Assembly (NCBI GenBank): GCA_965197415.1
Contig: OZ240207.1
Coordinates: forward strand, 930,001-994,000
Direction: 5' to 3'
Length of the DNA stretch: 64,000 nucleotides
Origin: DAOUJI01 sp965197415
Lineage (GTDB): Bacteria; Chloroflexota; Dehalococcoidia; Lucifugimonadales; JAGWBF01
Both the position numbers and the translations under genes were made by a program. The number at the start of each line of letters is the position of its first letter. Position 1 is the stretch's first letter. Shown here piece after piece: positions 7,296 through 18,801 of this stretch. Under the pieces are notes generated by a model, which saw only the letters and a program-made list of their open reading frames with translations, had not been told where the DNA came from and did not search any database.

Positions 7296-10200
7296 GGTTT
7301 TCGCGGCCCAGGATCATGCACACGCCCCATTTCGTTCACATTCACTTTTCGGAATCTCTCGGTTCGGAGCCTTGTGGCGCTGTGCCCATTGTTGCGTTTT
7401 ATTTCACCTTTTCTCTCCCGACCATCGACGTCCGCCTCGTTATGGTCGTCCAACACTACGTAGCCGTCACCGAACTTACGTATACGCACGACTCGACGAT
7501 TCTTTCCTTCCTCTAGTGCACCCATGTCATTTTTGTGAAGCCTCATGAGCCGCTTTGCCGATGGGTGCGGACGGAATTTATTGAAGTCGAAATCAGGTCG
7601 ATTGGCATAGAAGACAGGCACTGCGACTATCTTCCAGCTCTTCCGTTTGTCCGGCATCTCCCACACGTCGGCGAACGCGTTGCTGTCCAGCTTATAGCCT
7701 TTGTAGGGGTTTCCTGCCCTGTCGTTGACGGGCACAACTGTCTGCTTGTCCAATACCCGCACACGGCGCACCGGTTGGCGCCGCCCTTCCAGAAGAACAC
7801 CTGGGTTTACAGCCCGTTCCGCGAAGCCGGCGGGCTTGCCGTCCTCTCCAGTAACCTCATCCCAAAGCTCCTTCAAGGCTTCTCGCATCGCTTCATCGCG
7901 TACCGCTTTCAACTCATCCCGTTTCTTGAAGTCGGCCACTTTCTTGCGGACGACCACCTCGGAGGGGCCGGTCTCCGACAATTTGACCAACCCGTAGGCC
8001 GTTTCGTTGTGCAACTGGCCGGTGGTCTGGCCCTTGACACGCGGCTTGCCGTGGTCCGGCTTGTAGGAGACTATCAAGTTCTCCAGGGAGGACTTTATTT
8101 GGTTTCGATGGAACCCTTCCCACGGTAGCGTTTCCTTTGCCACCGCCGCCAGTCGCTCTTCCGTCTCGTTCGACGACGAGGAGGCGTCGGCGAACTTCTT
8201 GAGCAGACCGGGCGTGGTGCAGGCAACGACAAAGGCGTCAACGGCGTGGTGACGGTGGTCGTCGCGCTGCTTACGTCGTATCTCGCCTTCATTCGAAACA
8301 CGCAGCATCCCTTCCAACTCCCACCTGTGCCGCAGCAGAGCCGTCATCCTGCCAGGCGCCGCTCGAACGCGTACCCGGCCTTCGCCTTTCTCGTCGTACA
8401 GGTAGGCCAGGTAGTTCTTGGCGGTGCGGGAAAGATAGCTCGTTTCATTTAGCTGACGGTCCAGGAACCCGGCTTCTTCGTCGAACTGCTCCATGGCATC
8501 GGGCTGGAACCGCCAACATTTGTTGGGCGGGAAATTCGCAGTCCGGGCAAGGATGTTGTCATAGTCGTAATCCTGGGGGCTGTGTCCGAAGGCTTCATAG
8601 GGTGAACGGTCGCCCTTGTAACGGTTCGCGGCGGCAATGCAGACCACTTTGTTTGACATCGAATCGTCCAGCGTCTTGGAGAAGGGCAGGATATGGTCCA
8701 CCTCGGTCTGGGCCGACACCACGGTCTCAAAGGACAAGGTCCGGCCTGTGTAGGGACAAACCGATACACCAGTTGCGTTCTTCTGCTCTTCCCACAGACG
8801 GAGCTTTCGGAGCGTTTCTCCCGTAGCCTCCATCTCTGCCGATTCCAAGTCGTTTCTAAAGCGTTTGTTGGCCTCCCTGCCGTTCCGCTGTTGCCTTTCC
8901 AAGTCCAACTTCTGCTTCCGGTTCATCTTCAAGTCACGAGTCAGTTCGACTACTATGTCTTCAGGCTTCCCATAAACTTCAATCAACTTGTTGGCGACGC
9001 GGCGGAGTTGATTCAGGCCGATGTGGACGGTGGGGTTGGGGAACCGTCCGTAGCGAGCCGAGTCGCCGTCCATGACAGGGTCTTTCTTCAGGTCGGCTCC
9101 AACGGCATCGCGGGGCAAGACTTCGCCGTAATAGGGCAGAGAGCCGTGGGCCTCATTGTTGCGGAAATCTGAATGGTGCTCGTAGCCGGCAGATTTGACA
9201 GCCTCGTCATACCCCATGCCGCTTTCCAAATGGGGCAGCATTTTGTTGATAGCCTTTTCGCTCAAGTTGCCGTAACCGGCAACCAGAGAAACTCCGGCCA
9301 CGGTTTCGGCTTGGGCCGTGTTGAGCCCCCATTCCTGCTCAGCTTTCTTCCGGATAGCTTCCGGGTCTTCCGTTTCCAGCAGGAACTTTACAATTACGTT
9401 TCGTTCCTCCAAGGAGAATTCCTGCCAATGCTTGCCGAACATCTCCTTCTTGGACAGACGGGCAGTCGTCTCGTCTCCCTTAACCTTCTCACGGCCTCCA
9501 CGGGCAAGATTGAAGGCGACCCCTGATCCAAGTCTTAAGTCCCTGGTAGGCTTATTGAGGGCGATGTCCTTACCGGAACGCAGCCTTGCCAGGGCGTTCT
9601 TCCGCTCTTGCTCATCGAGCGGCCGTTCCGGCTCGGACCCGACCCGCACTCTCAGGTTGTTGACCTCTTGGAGCATCCGGAATTCCTGGAAGACCGGCAA
9701 TGCTCTGGCCGCCCTTCTTTCCCCGTTTTCAAACTCAAACTGGCACCAGCCCGCCTCAACGGGTTTCAGGGGCCTCTGGAAGAAGATGGTGTCCCACAAC
9801 TTGTCCCATTGCCCTGAACCCAAGGCCTGGCGCTGCTCTTGCTTTGCCCGGATGGTGTTGAACTCCTGTTGGTACATCGTTCTGTCCGGGTAAAGGTCTA
9901 GACCGTCTCGTGCACGGACCGTCTCCCGCTTCTCGTGCCGCTGCGCCAGGAACTCACCCAGGGTCCCGGCCCCGCTGTCCTCAATTTTCCGTTGCAACTC
10001 CCCTATAGAGGCACTTAGCTTCTTACCGTCCGCCTCGTTGTCTCCACCCGTCTTGCGATTGGACTTGAATCCGCGCCGCTGGCCCAAATGGAACAAGGCG
10101 CGGCCCAACTCAAAGGGTTCAATCGGTTCGTCAAGGGCTCGCGCCCGTAGAGAGTATGGATCGAGCTGCACCAGCGACTTGCGTTCGGACTCATCCCGTG

Positions 10201-10471
10201 GCATCAGACCGAATTCAACCAGGGCGTCCATCAACTCACTGCGCCGTTTGAGATAACGGTCACGACGGCGGCGCGAGCCCCGCGCAGTTCGGCGGGCTGC
10301 CGCGTTGGAAGCTTCACCTCGTTCATCGCGCCCGTCGGGGAAAATGCGGACGCCTATGTCCAATATGCCACAAGATTCGCCGCTCTCGTCCAGGCTGATT
10401 GCAGCCCAGCCGATAGAGTTTGTTCCAAGGTCGAGTCCAAGACGGTACTTTTTGCCGTTCGTTTCTGTCAT
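7292..10471 (-). CDS. cas9: Type II-C Cas9 RNA-guided endonuclease, 1059 residues
   Basis: Guide-directed double-strand DNA nuclease of adaptive immunity. Domains in order: RuvC-I (LGLDLGTNSIGWA, D14), arginine-rich bridge helix (RRTARGSRRRRDRYLKRR, about 60-77), helical recognition lobe, RuvC-II (EDIVVELTRDLK, E509), HNH (TEVDHILPFSKTLDD with H593; ANRYKG with N616), RuvC-III (HHAVDAF, H741 and D745), then the wedge/PAM-interacting C-terminus. All residues needed for both cuts are present. The length and lack of large recognition-lobe insertions fit the compact II-C group (Neisseria Cas9 is 1082). The start is supported by the N-terminal motif position. The gene is upstream of cas1/cas2 remnants and the array, and divergent from the tracrRNA. 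Confidence 0.97.
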   Translation of the reverse strand: MTETNGKKYRLGLDLGTNSIGWAAISLDESGESCGILDIGVRIFPDGRDERGEASNAAARRTARGSRRRRDRYLKRRSELMDALVEFGLMPRDESERKSLVQLDPYSLRARALDEPIEPFELGRALFHLGQRRGFKSNRKTGGDNEADGKKLSASIGELQRKIEDSGAGTLGEFLAQRHEKRETVRARDGLDLYPDRTMYQQEFNTIRAKQEQRQALGSGQWDKLWDTIFFQRPLKPVEAGWCQFEFENGERRAARALPVFQEFRMLQEVNNLRVRVGSEPERPLDEQERKNALARLRSGKDIALNKPTRDLRLGSGVAFNLARGGREKVKGDETTARLSKKEMFGKHWQEFSLEERNVIVKFLLETEDPEAIRKKAEQEWGLNTAQAETVAGVSLVAGYGNLSEKAINKMLPHLESGMGYDEAVKSAGYEHHSDFRNNEAHGSLPYYGEVLPRDAVGADLKKDPVMDGDSARYGRFPNPTVHIGLNQLRRVANKLIEVYGKPEDIVVELTRDLKMNRKQKLDLERQQRNGREANKRFRNDLESAEMEATGETLRKLRLWEEQKNATGVSVCPYTGRTLSFETVVSAQTEVDHILPFSKTLDDSMSNKVVCIAAANRYKGDRSPYEAFGHSPQDYDYDNILARTANFPPNKCWRFQPDAMEQFDEEAGFLDRQLNETSYLSRTAKNYLAYLYDEKGEGRVRVRAAPGRMTALLRHRWELEGMLRVSNEGEIRRKQRDDHRHHAVDAFVVACTTPGLLKKFADASSSSNETEERLAAVAKETLPWEGFHRNQIKSSLENLIVSYKPDHGKPRVKGQTTGQLHNETAYGLVKLSETGPSEVVVRKKVADFKKRDELKAVRDEAMREALKELWDEVTGEDGKPAGFAERAVNPGVLLEGRRQPVRRVRVLDKQTVVPVNDRAGNPYKGYKLDSNAFADVWEMPDKRKSWKIVAVPVFYANRPDFDFNKFRPHPSAKRLMRLHKNDMGALEEGKNRRVVRIRKFGDGYVVLDDHNEADVDGRERKGEIKRNNGHSATRLRTERFRKVNVNEMGRVHDPGPRKP

Positions 10472-10482
10472 CGCGCCACCGT

Positions 10483-10511
10483 TTGTTTGGAGATTGAGCA
10501 GGTGATATACT
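10483..10511 (+). promoter_or_regulatory. Candidate tracrRNA promoter
   Basis: TTGTTT at 10483-10488 and TATACT at 10506-10511 with an exact 17-base spacer predict a start near 10518, about 30 bases before the anti-repeat. It lies in the 5' leader of the divergently transcribed cas9, only 12 bases from its ATG, so the two transcripts would overlap in antisense. Confidence 0.5.
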
Positions 10512-10517
10512 TGTCAC

Positions 10518-10640
10518 GTTCAAGGTTTTGCCGAAAGGCCTTAACGTCATTATATCCGATGGGAGATCGGGGAGGAGTGACCGTTAACAAGCCGTAAGGC
10601 AAAAAATGAGGAGGCTGCTACGGCTCGCCTCCTTTTCTTT
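10518..10640 (+). ncRNA. tracrRNA with anti-repeat
   Basis: The anti-repeat spans 10549-10588. Bases 10549-10554 pair with the TATAAT end of the repeat; 10555 is a single mismatch; 10556-10576 form 21 uninterrupted pairs with repeat positions 9-29; 10577-10579 (GTG) bulge out; 10580-10583 and 10586-10588 pair with the repeat start. The tail has a small GCC-GTAA-GGC hairpin at 10591-10600, an A-rich linker, then a stem ending in a T tract. From anti-repeat to terminator is about 92 nt, the size expected of a processed II-C tracrRNA. The 5' end given here follows the predicted promoter. RNase III processing of the repeat duplex is expected from other type II systems. Confidence 0.85.
10549..10554 (-). 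promoter_or_regulatory. Candidate cas9 -10 box inside the anti-repeat
   Basis: The anti-repeat retains the complement of the repeat end, which on the minus strand reads TATAAT pointing at cas9. A start near 10542 would give a leader of about 70 bases. No -35 like TTGACA is seen at the right distance (CTCCTC), as in the repeats themselves. Confidence 0.4.
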
Positions 10641-10641
10641 T
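10609..10641 (+). terminator. tracrRNA terminator hairpin
   Basis: GGAGGC at 10610-10615 pairs with GCCTCC at 10627-10632 around an 11-base loop, followed by TTTTCTTTT. It doubles as the last tracrRNA hairpin. Confidence 0.8.
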
Positions 10642-10655
10642 GCGCGCCGGTTCCT

Positions 10656-10683
10656 TTGTCGGCCTGTGCCCCTATGCTATAAT
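10656..10683 (+). promoter_or_regulatory. Extended -10 promoter for prs
   Basis: TATAAT at 10678-10683 is preceded by TGC, making a TGnTATAAT extended -10, with TTGTCG at 10656-10661 sixteen bases upstream. It sits just past the tracrRNA terminator and 90 bases before prs. Confidence 0.6.
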
Positions 10684-10773
10684 CTCAGGTGGAGATACGG
10701 GTTCCGTTAGTGAATAATCCGGCGGCCCGGAACGCGACGCCCACGGGTCGAGAACTGTTGTGAGAGGGGAACG

Positions 10774-11721
10774 ATGGGTCCATTCCAACAGCTGTCTGTG
10801 CTTACCGGCAACGCTCACGGCCAACTGGCTCAGGACGTTTGCGGCTACCTCAACATACCCGTCGGCCAGGCGGAGGTGTTCAAGTTCGGGAACGACAACA
10901 CCTTCGTGAGAATTCTGGAAAACATCCGCCAAAAAGACGTCTTCATCATCCAACCCACATCGGCCCCGGTCAATGACCACCTTGTAGAGCTTCTCATCAT
11001 GATCGACGCCGCCAAGCGAGCGTCGGCGGGCCGCGTCACGGCCGTCATCCCCTACTACGGCTACGGCCGCACCGACAAGAAGGACCAGCCCAGAGTGCCC
11101 ATCACGGCCAGGCTCGTGGCGGACCTGCTTACGGCCGCCGGGGCCAATAGGCTGCTTACTATGGACCTGCACGCGGGCCAGATACAGGGGTTCTTCAACA
11201 TCCCCGTGGACGAGCTCACAGCCCTCACGCTGCTGAGCCGCTACTTCCTGGACAAGCAGTTGGACGACCCTGTGGTGGTGGCCACGGACATCGGCATAAG
11301 CAAGCGGGCGAGGGACATGGCCGAACGCCTGGAGGCCCCTCTGGCCATCATCGAGAAGCGACGTGTAGGCAACGACGACCAGAGCGAGAGCCTGAACGTC
11401 ATCGGCGACGTGGAAGGCAGGACGGCCGTGGTCTTCGACGACGAGGTTGCCTCCGGAGGCTCCATGTTGGCGGCGGCTGAGGCCCTTAACCAGCGGGGAG
11501 TAAAAGCAATCTACGCCTGCGTAACCCACCCCGTCCTAACGGGCAGCGCCGCGTCCAACATCATTAACAGTCCCCTTACGGAGTTGGTAGTGACTGACAC
11601 CATCCCGGTGGCTAAAGAGAAGCGCAACGGTAAAATAACCGTACTGTCGGTGGCCCCTCTGCTAGGGGAGGCGATACGCCGCATCCACGAGGGGGAATCC
11701 GTGGGGGCGCTGTTCGGATAA
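10774..11721 (+). CDS. prs: Ribose-phosphate pyrophosphokinase
   Basis: Makes PRPP from ribose 5-phosphate and ATP for nucleotide, histidine and tryptophan synthesis. 315 residues, typical. Recognisable blocks are the N-terminal phosphoribosyl-synthetase domain, YYGYGRTDKKD, the DLHAGQIQGFFNIPVDEL ATP/metal region, and the PRPP-binding loop VVFDDEVASGGS in the second Rossmann domain. GAGAGGGGA precedes the ATG. secA follows after 34 bases in the same direction and is probably in the same transcript. Confidence 0.95.
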   Translation: MGPFQQLSVLTGNAHGQLAQDVCGYLNIPVGQAEVFKFGNDNTFVRILENIRQKDVFIIQPTSAPVNDHLVELLIMIDAAKRASAGRVTAVIPYYGYGRTDKKDQPRVPITARLVADLLTAAGANRLLTMDLHAGQIQGFFNIPVDELTALTLLSRYFLDKQLDDPVVVATDIGISKRARDMAERLEAPLAIIEKRRVGNDDQSESLNVIGDVEGRTAVVFDDEVASGGSMLAAAEALNQRGVKAIYACVTHPVLTGSAASNIINSPLTELVVTDTIPVAKEKRNGKITVLSVAPLLGEAIRRIHEGESVGALFG

Positions 11722-11755
11722 CCCTTCAGGCAAGGCGTGCCCCAAAGGTGTATTG

Positions 11756-14383
<2,628 letters not shown>

Positions 14384-14401
14384 CAGGAGAGAGCGGTCTT
14401 C

Positions 14402-14884
14402 ATGCCCATCGACAATCAAGAGATCGCTCAGGTCTTCGACAACATGGCCGTCTTCCTTGAGATGAAGAGCGACAGCTTCTTCAAAATCAGGGCGTACCAA
14501 CGGGCAGCAAGGACGATCGAAAACCTCGACTTCTCTCTGGAAGAGGCCGTCCGGGACGAGATGGACCTGGCCGAAATACCTGGGTTCGGCGAGGCCATAA
14601 GCTCCAAGACCGTCGAACTGGTGACCACCGGCAGGATGGACGCCTACGAAACACTCAAGGCCGAGTTTCCAGCAGGCGTTCTAGACCTCACCGAGATTCC
14701 CGGTGTAGGCCCGAAGACGGCCATTGCCATCGCCCGCGAATTGGGAGTGTCCACTCTCGAAGACTTGGAACAGGCCATACACGACGGACGCATCCATCAG
14801 ATTCCCAAGATGGGTGAGAAGGCTGCCCAAAACCTTCTCAAGCACATCGAATACGTGCGGGCCAAGGGAAGCGGACCCAAATGA
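14402..14884 (+). CDS. Stand-alone PolX-type helix-hairpin-helix DNA-binding protein
   Basis: 160 residues that match the N-terminal lyase-like and helix-hairpin-helix region of family X DNA polymerases: an opening block IAQVFDNMAVFLEMKSDSFF followed by KIRAYQRAARTIENLD, then two HhH hairpins (LAEIPGFGEAISSKTVEL and LTEIPGVGPKTAIAIARELG) and a third IPKMGEKAAQNLL. Bacterial PolX proteins continue for about 400 more residues with polymerase palm and PHP exonuclease domains, which are absent here; the gene stops cleanly and overlaps the next by ATGA. It probably binds DNA non-specifically through backbone contacts; a repair role is inference. Confidence 0.75.
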   Translation: MPIDNQEIAQVFDNMAVFLEMKSDSFFKIRAYQRAARTIENLDFSLEEAVRDEMDLAEIPGFGEAISSKTVELVTTGRMDAYETLKAEFPAGVLDLTEIPGVGPKTAIAIARELGVSTLEDLEQAIHDGRIHQIPKMGEKAAQNLLKHIEYVRAKGSGPK

Positions 14885-15612
14885 CCACGGAAGAGGCAGC
14901 CCAGGTCATCGAATCTCCCGTCCATCCGGCAGAGCCGCCCGAGCCGATGGATGGGGACGCCATCAGCCATTTCCGAACAGCGGTTAAGGCAGGGCGGCCC
15001 TGGCCCCTAGCCCTCCTGGAAGCCGTAGGCATGTGGACTATCGCTTCCGAGGAGCATGAAGGCCGGACATACTCATATCTGCTTCAGGGAGAAGCCTTCG
15101 ACTGGATTGTCCTCGCCGAAAGGCTTTGCGCCGACATAGACGGTCTGGTCCCGACGAACGAGAAGGAGGACCTTCTGTTTGGGGGTCCACTGCCCGAGGA
15201 AGTGGATGACCGGAGTTTCAAGAACCTCATAGGATCCAGCAAGCACCAGGCCGTGCTTAACTTCTGGTACGGCGTGGTGGTGGAAGAGGCGCTGCAACTG
15301 GCCGTCGAGGAAGAGGTCAGAAAACGTCATCTAGCCAAGGGGTACGCTGACAGAGAAGACCTGGTGGAGGAAGCCTTCACGATTCTCTACCAGGAAACCA
15401 GGACCAACCTTGCCAGGCAATTCCTCAAGTCCAAGGGGTCTCCGACCCGCCGGTCAATGAGCCTGACTGAGTTGAAGGAGTTCACCTATTCACTGTTCAA
15501 GCGCAGGGTTGAGTTGTGGGACCCGGCAAGGGTGGCCAGCGACACCCGCAAGGGGCTGGAGAGGCTCAAGCGGCTGAAGGCTTCCGTCCCCGCCCACAGG
15601 GTCAGGCTCTGA
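14881..15612 (+). CDS. Conserved-looking protein of unknown function
   Basis: 243 residues, start overlapping the previous stop as ATGA, so translationally coupled to the helix-hairpin-helix protein. No family recognised. The sequence is acidic at the N-terminus (EEAAQVIESP, PEPMDGDAIS), mostly helical in the middle (FKNLIGSSKHQAVLNFWYGVVVEEALQLAVEEEVRKRHLAKG) if split at the natural breaks, and basic at the C-terminus (KGLERLKRLKASVPAHRVRL). No signal peptide, membrane segment or cysteine cluster. The tight coupling suggests the two products act together. Confidence 0.7.
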   Translation: MTTEEAAQVIESPVHPAEPPEPMDGDAISHFRTAVKAGRPWPLALLEAVGMWTIASEEHEGRTYSYLLQGEAFDWIVLAERLCADIDGLVPTNEKEDLLFGGPLPEEVDDRSFKNLIGSSKHQAVLNFWYGVVVEEALQLAVEEEVRKRHLAKGYADREDLVEEAFTILYQETRTNLARQFLKSKGSPTRRSMSLTELKEFTYSLFKRRVELWDPARVASDTRKGLERLKRLKASVPAHRVRL

Positions 15613-15627
15613 CCGACGCAATTCCGG

Positions 15628-18381
15628 TTAGACCCGAAGTTGCTCCAGGGCTTCGCTGAGCCTGACTCGCCTGTCAGACAACCCCTGTAGACGCTCCCGC
15701 TCCTGCTCCACAACCTCTTCCTTGGCTTTGGCGACGAAGTTGGGATTGGAGAGAAGAGTCTCCACCCGTTGCAAATTGGAGACGCACTCCTTCATCTCCT
15801 TTTCCAACCGCTCACGCTCGGCGGCCAGGTCCACCAGACCCTCCAAGGGCAGCGTGACCACGAGAGGGTCCACAACCAGTGTCATGGCCTGGGGAGCTTC
15901 GTCGCTGTCGCCGTTGGGGCTTTCTGCCCGACTGTCCACGATGTGCAGCGGAGAGACGCGGGCCAGGGCCTTGATGGATTCGGCCTCCTCATCCACAGCT
16001 TCCCGCATGGAGTTGGCAGCTAGGGTCGCCTCAAGCATCTGCCCCGCCGATATTCGAAGCTGCGCCCGCGCATTGCGGATTGCCCTGATGGCCGATATGA
16101 GGGCCGTCATGTCCCGGTTTGAGGACTCATAGACACGACTGTCGTCGTAGGTCGGGTAGGGCGCAATCATAATGGACTCGGGTAAGCCGCCTTCGTCCGG
16201 CAGGTGGTTCCGCAGGTTCTTCCACACCTCCTCGGTGATGAAGGGCATGAAGGGGTGGAGAAGGCGGAGGGTGCGTTCCAGCACATGGGAGAGGATACGC
16301 AAAGGAGACGAGTCTCCAGCCCTGAGGCGTATCTTGGAAAGCTCGATGTACCAGTCGCAGTAGTCGCCCCAGAGGAATTCGTACACCTCCCTCTGGGCTT
16401 CTCCAAATTCATAGGCTTTGAGATTCTCCTGAACCGCTCCGGTGACCTGGTTCAGCCGGTGGACAATCCAACGGTCTTGGCGGGGGGCGTCATCGGCAAG
16501 TTCTGCGTCGTACCATCCCTTCAAGAGGTCCTGGTCGGCTCCCTCCAGGCTGGACATGACAAACCGCGACGCGTTCCACAACTTGTTTGCGAAGTTGCGG
16601 CTGGACTCCAATTTGGACTCTCCGACGCGCAGGTCGTTGCCAGGAGCGGCGCCAGTGGTCAACGCAAACCGGAGGGCGTCGGCGCCGTATTCGTCGAGCA
16701 GTTGAAGCGGGTCCACGACGTTGCCCCTGGTCTTGCTCATCTTCACACCCTGGGCGTCCCGTATCAAGCCGTGGAGGAAGACAGTGTGGAACGGCTCACG
16801 GTCCGTGTTGACCAGACCCATCATTATCATCCGGGCCACCCAGAAAAAGAGGATGTCATATCCGGTCTCCATGACAAACGAATCATGCCCCATAGTGGCA
16901 TGGTCGTGGTCGGGCCAGGGGTAGAAGTAGCCCATGTCTCCGTTGTCCGTAGGCCAGCCAAGCGTGGAGTGAGTCCACAGGCCCGACGAGAACCAGGTGT
17001 CCAACACGTCGGGGTCCTGCTCTATATGAGGCGACTTGCACCCGACACATTCCGTTGGGTCATCCACCGCCGCGAACTCTTTTCCGCAAGCGGCGCAATT
17101 CCAGACGGGTATTCTGTGGCCCCACCACAACTGGCGGCTCACGCACCAGTCTCGGATGTTCTCAAGCCAGTTCCGGTACACCGCTCCGAACCTCTCCGGA
17201 ATGATGCGAATTCGCCCCTCGTCAACTGAGCTGTAAGCCCGACCTGCGACGGAATCCGGGTCGGTGTGATGGCCAACGTTGATAAACCACTGAGCACTGA
17301 CCAGAGGCTCCACCACCGTATCGCAGCGCTGGCAGTGGCCCACAGCGTGGCGGTGGACCTCCTGCCGTTCCAGCAGCCCCTCCGACTCCAGCTGGGCGAC
17401 CACGCCCTTCCGAGCCTCAAATCTGTCCTGGCCCTGGTATGGTCCGGCGTCAGGCGTCATCGTCCCGTCCAAGCCAATGACCGTAACCTGCTCCAGCCCG
17501 TGGCGTTGTCCTATCTCGAAGTCCACTGGGTCGTGGGCGGGAGTCACCTTCAAGGCCCCCGTTCCAAACTCCGGGTCGATGGCGTCGTCACCAACCACCG
17601 GCAGTTCCCTGCCTATGATGGGCAGGACCAACACGCCGCCTATCAGTCCAGCGTACCGCTCGTCGTTCGGGCTGACGGCCACGCCGGTGTCGCCCAGCAT
17701 GGTTTCTGGTCGCGTCGTCGCCACCGTCACGGAGCCGGAGCCGTCAATCATGGGGTATCGGATATAGTAGAGGCCGCCCTCCAGTTCTTCATGCTCCACT
17801 TCCAGGTCAGACAGAGCCGTAGAGCACCTGGGGCACCAGTTGATGATTCGCTCGCCCTTGTATATGAGGCCCTCGTTGTAAAGGTTCACGAAGGTGGTGC
17901 GCACCGCCAGGCTGGGGCCGGGGTCCAACGTGAAGCTGAGCCGCGTCCAGTCGCAGGACGTTCCCAGGCGCTTGTGCTGCTCGTCGATCCGGTTGCCGTA
18001 CAGCCTCACCCATTCCCATACCCGCTCCTCGAATTTCTCCCGCCCGATTTCATACCGGGACGTGCCCTCCCGGGCCAACTGCTGCTCTACCACCCACTGG
18101 GTGGCGATGCCCGCGTGGTCTTTCCCCGGCAGCCACAGCGTGGGGTCGCCCATCATCCTGTGCCACCGGGTCAGAATGTCCTCAATGGAGGCGGTCAGGG
18201 CATGGCCCAGGTGCAGCTCACCCGTGACGTTGGGCGGAGGCATGATGATGACGAAGGGGACTTTGTCGGGATCGGGCGTCGGCGTAAAGTAGCCCGCGTC
18301 CATCCACGACTCGTAGATGCGGGACTCCACGTCCGACGCTTTATAAGCCTTTGGTATGTCGCTCCCGGGCTGAGGGGCCAT
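15628..18381 (-). CDS. valS: Valyl-tRNA synthetase
   Basis: Charges tRNA-Val; class I synthetase with CP1 editing domain. 917 residues. The HIGH-type motif is HLGH at 57-60 after PPPNVTGEL; the KMSKT loop is at 547-551 (GVKMSKTRGNVVDP); the tRNA anticodon-binding helical domain follows, and the C-terminus is a coiled-coil arm (LAAERERLEKEMKECVSNLQ and beyond), which distinguishes ValS from IleS. The Zn-type CxxC pair in the CP region (CAACGKE, CVGCKS) is present. Convergent with the unknown gene at 14881. Confidence 0.96.
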   Translation of the reverse strand: MAPQPGSDIPKAYKASDVESRIYESWMDAGYFTPTPDPDKVPFVIIMPPPNVTGELHLGHALTASIEDILTRWHRMMGDPTLWLPGKDHAGIATQWVVEQQLAREGTSRYEIGREKFEERVWEWVRLYGNRIDEQHKRLGTSCDWTRLSFTLDPGPSLAVRTTFVNLYNEGLIYKGERIINWCPRCSTALSDLEVEHEELEGGLYYIRYPMIDGSGSVTVATTRPETMLGDTGVAVSPNDERYAGLIGGVLVLPIIGRELPVVGDDAIDPEFGTGALKVTPAHDPVDFEIGQRHGLEQVTVIGLDGTMTPDAGPYQGQDRFEARKGVVAQLESEGLLERQEVHRHAVGHCQRCDTVVEPLVSAQWFINVGHHTDPDSVAGRAYSSVDEGRIRIIPERFGAVYRNWLENIRDWCVSRQLWWGHRIPVWNCAACGKEFAAVDDPTECVGCKSPHIEQDPDVLDTWFSSGLWTHSTLGWPTDNGDMGYFYPWPDHDHATMGHDSFVMETGYDILFFWVARMIMMGLVNTDREPFHTVFLHGLIRDAQGVKMSKTRGNVVDPLQLLDEYGADALRFALTTGAAPGNDLRVGESKLESSRNFANKLWNASRFVMSSLEGADQDLLKGWYDAELADDAPRQDRWIVHRLNQVTGAVQENLKAYEFGEAQREVYEFLWGDYCDWYIELSKIRLRAGDSSPLRILSHVLERTLRLLHPFMPFITEEVWKNLRNHLPDEGGLPESIMIAPYPTYDDSRVYESSNRDMTALISAIRAIRNARAQLRISAGQMLEATLAANSMREAVDEEAESIKALARVSPLHIVDSRAESPNGDSDEAPQAMTLVVDPLVVTLPLEGLVDLAAERERLEKEMKECVSNLQRVETLLSNPNFVAKAKEEVVEQERERLQGLSDRRVRLSEALEQLRV

Positions 18382-18444
18382 GTTCCGTCCTTTATAGCAT
18401 TATCGTTTGGTTGGGATTATTGAGTGCGATTGTGGTGTACGTAC

Positions 18445-18801
18445 TTAAAGAGTCAACTCCATTGCCGGAATCAGCCGATGGTGGGTTGTATCGGCAATCA
18501 ACCCAAAACTCTGAAGCGTCACGGCGCCTAACAAGAATCTGCCCTCCGGCCCGAACACCACCTGGCTGATGCGCTCTCTATCGCCAATCTTGAACCGAGC
18601 TTCACCTACCCCCGATATTTTCGTGCTTCCGTCCGCCAAGGTGAAATTAATCTCTTCCATCGGGGTCAATCCAAGTGTGTCTCGCAGCAACGAGCCAGGC
18701 AACATCGAGTAAACCGCACCGGTGTCAACCAATGCTTCCACCGACTCGAACTCGGCGCCATTGAGATTGCCTATCTCAACCAAAGTGTGAAAGCTTCCCA
18801 T
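18445..18801 (-). CDS. Retropepsin-like (clan AA) aspartic protease, small cellular type
   Basis: 118 residues with the single active-site signature ALVDTGAVYSMLP and the second hydrophobic-glycine block LLGAVTLQSFGL, the arrangement of retropepsin-like proteases that work as homodimers. No viral polyprotein or signal peptide is attached. A TATAAT lies on the minus strand at 18884-18879, about 80 bases upstream of the ATG. A diverged paralogue is at 24702-25061 on the other strand. Such proteins are often found scattered in Chloroflexota and archaea; their substrates are unknown. Confidence 0.65.
   Translation of the reverse strand: MGSFHTLVEIGNLNGAEFESVEALVDTGAVYSMLPGSLLRDTLGLTPMEEINFTLADGSTKISGVGEARFKIGDRERISQVVFGPEGRFLLGAVTLQSFGLIADTTHHRLIPAMELTL

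Noticed and set aside
7054..7323. One continuous 89-codon minus-strand frame across the region after cas9
   Set aside because: Its first two thirds are the wrong frame of the cas1 fragment and only its end is Cas2-like; it is a composite by chance, not one gene.
17266..18423. 385-codon plus-strand frame opposite valS
   Set aside because: Lies wholly antisense to conserved ValS motifs and has no homology that I recognise.
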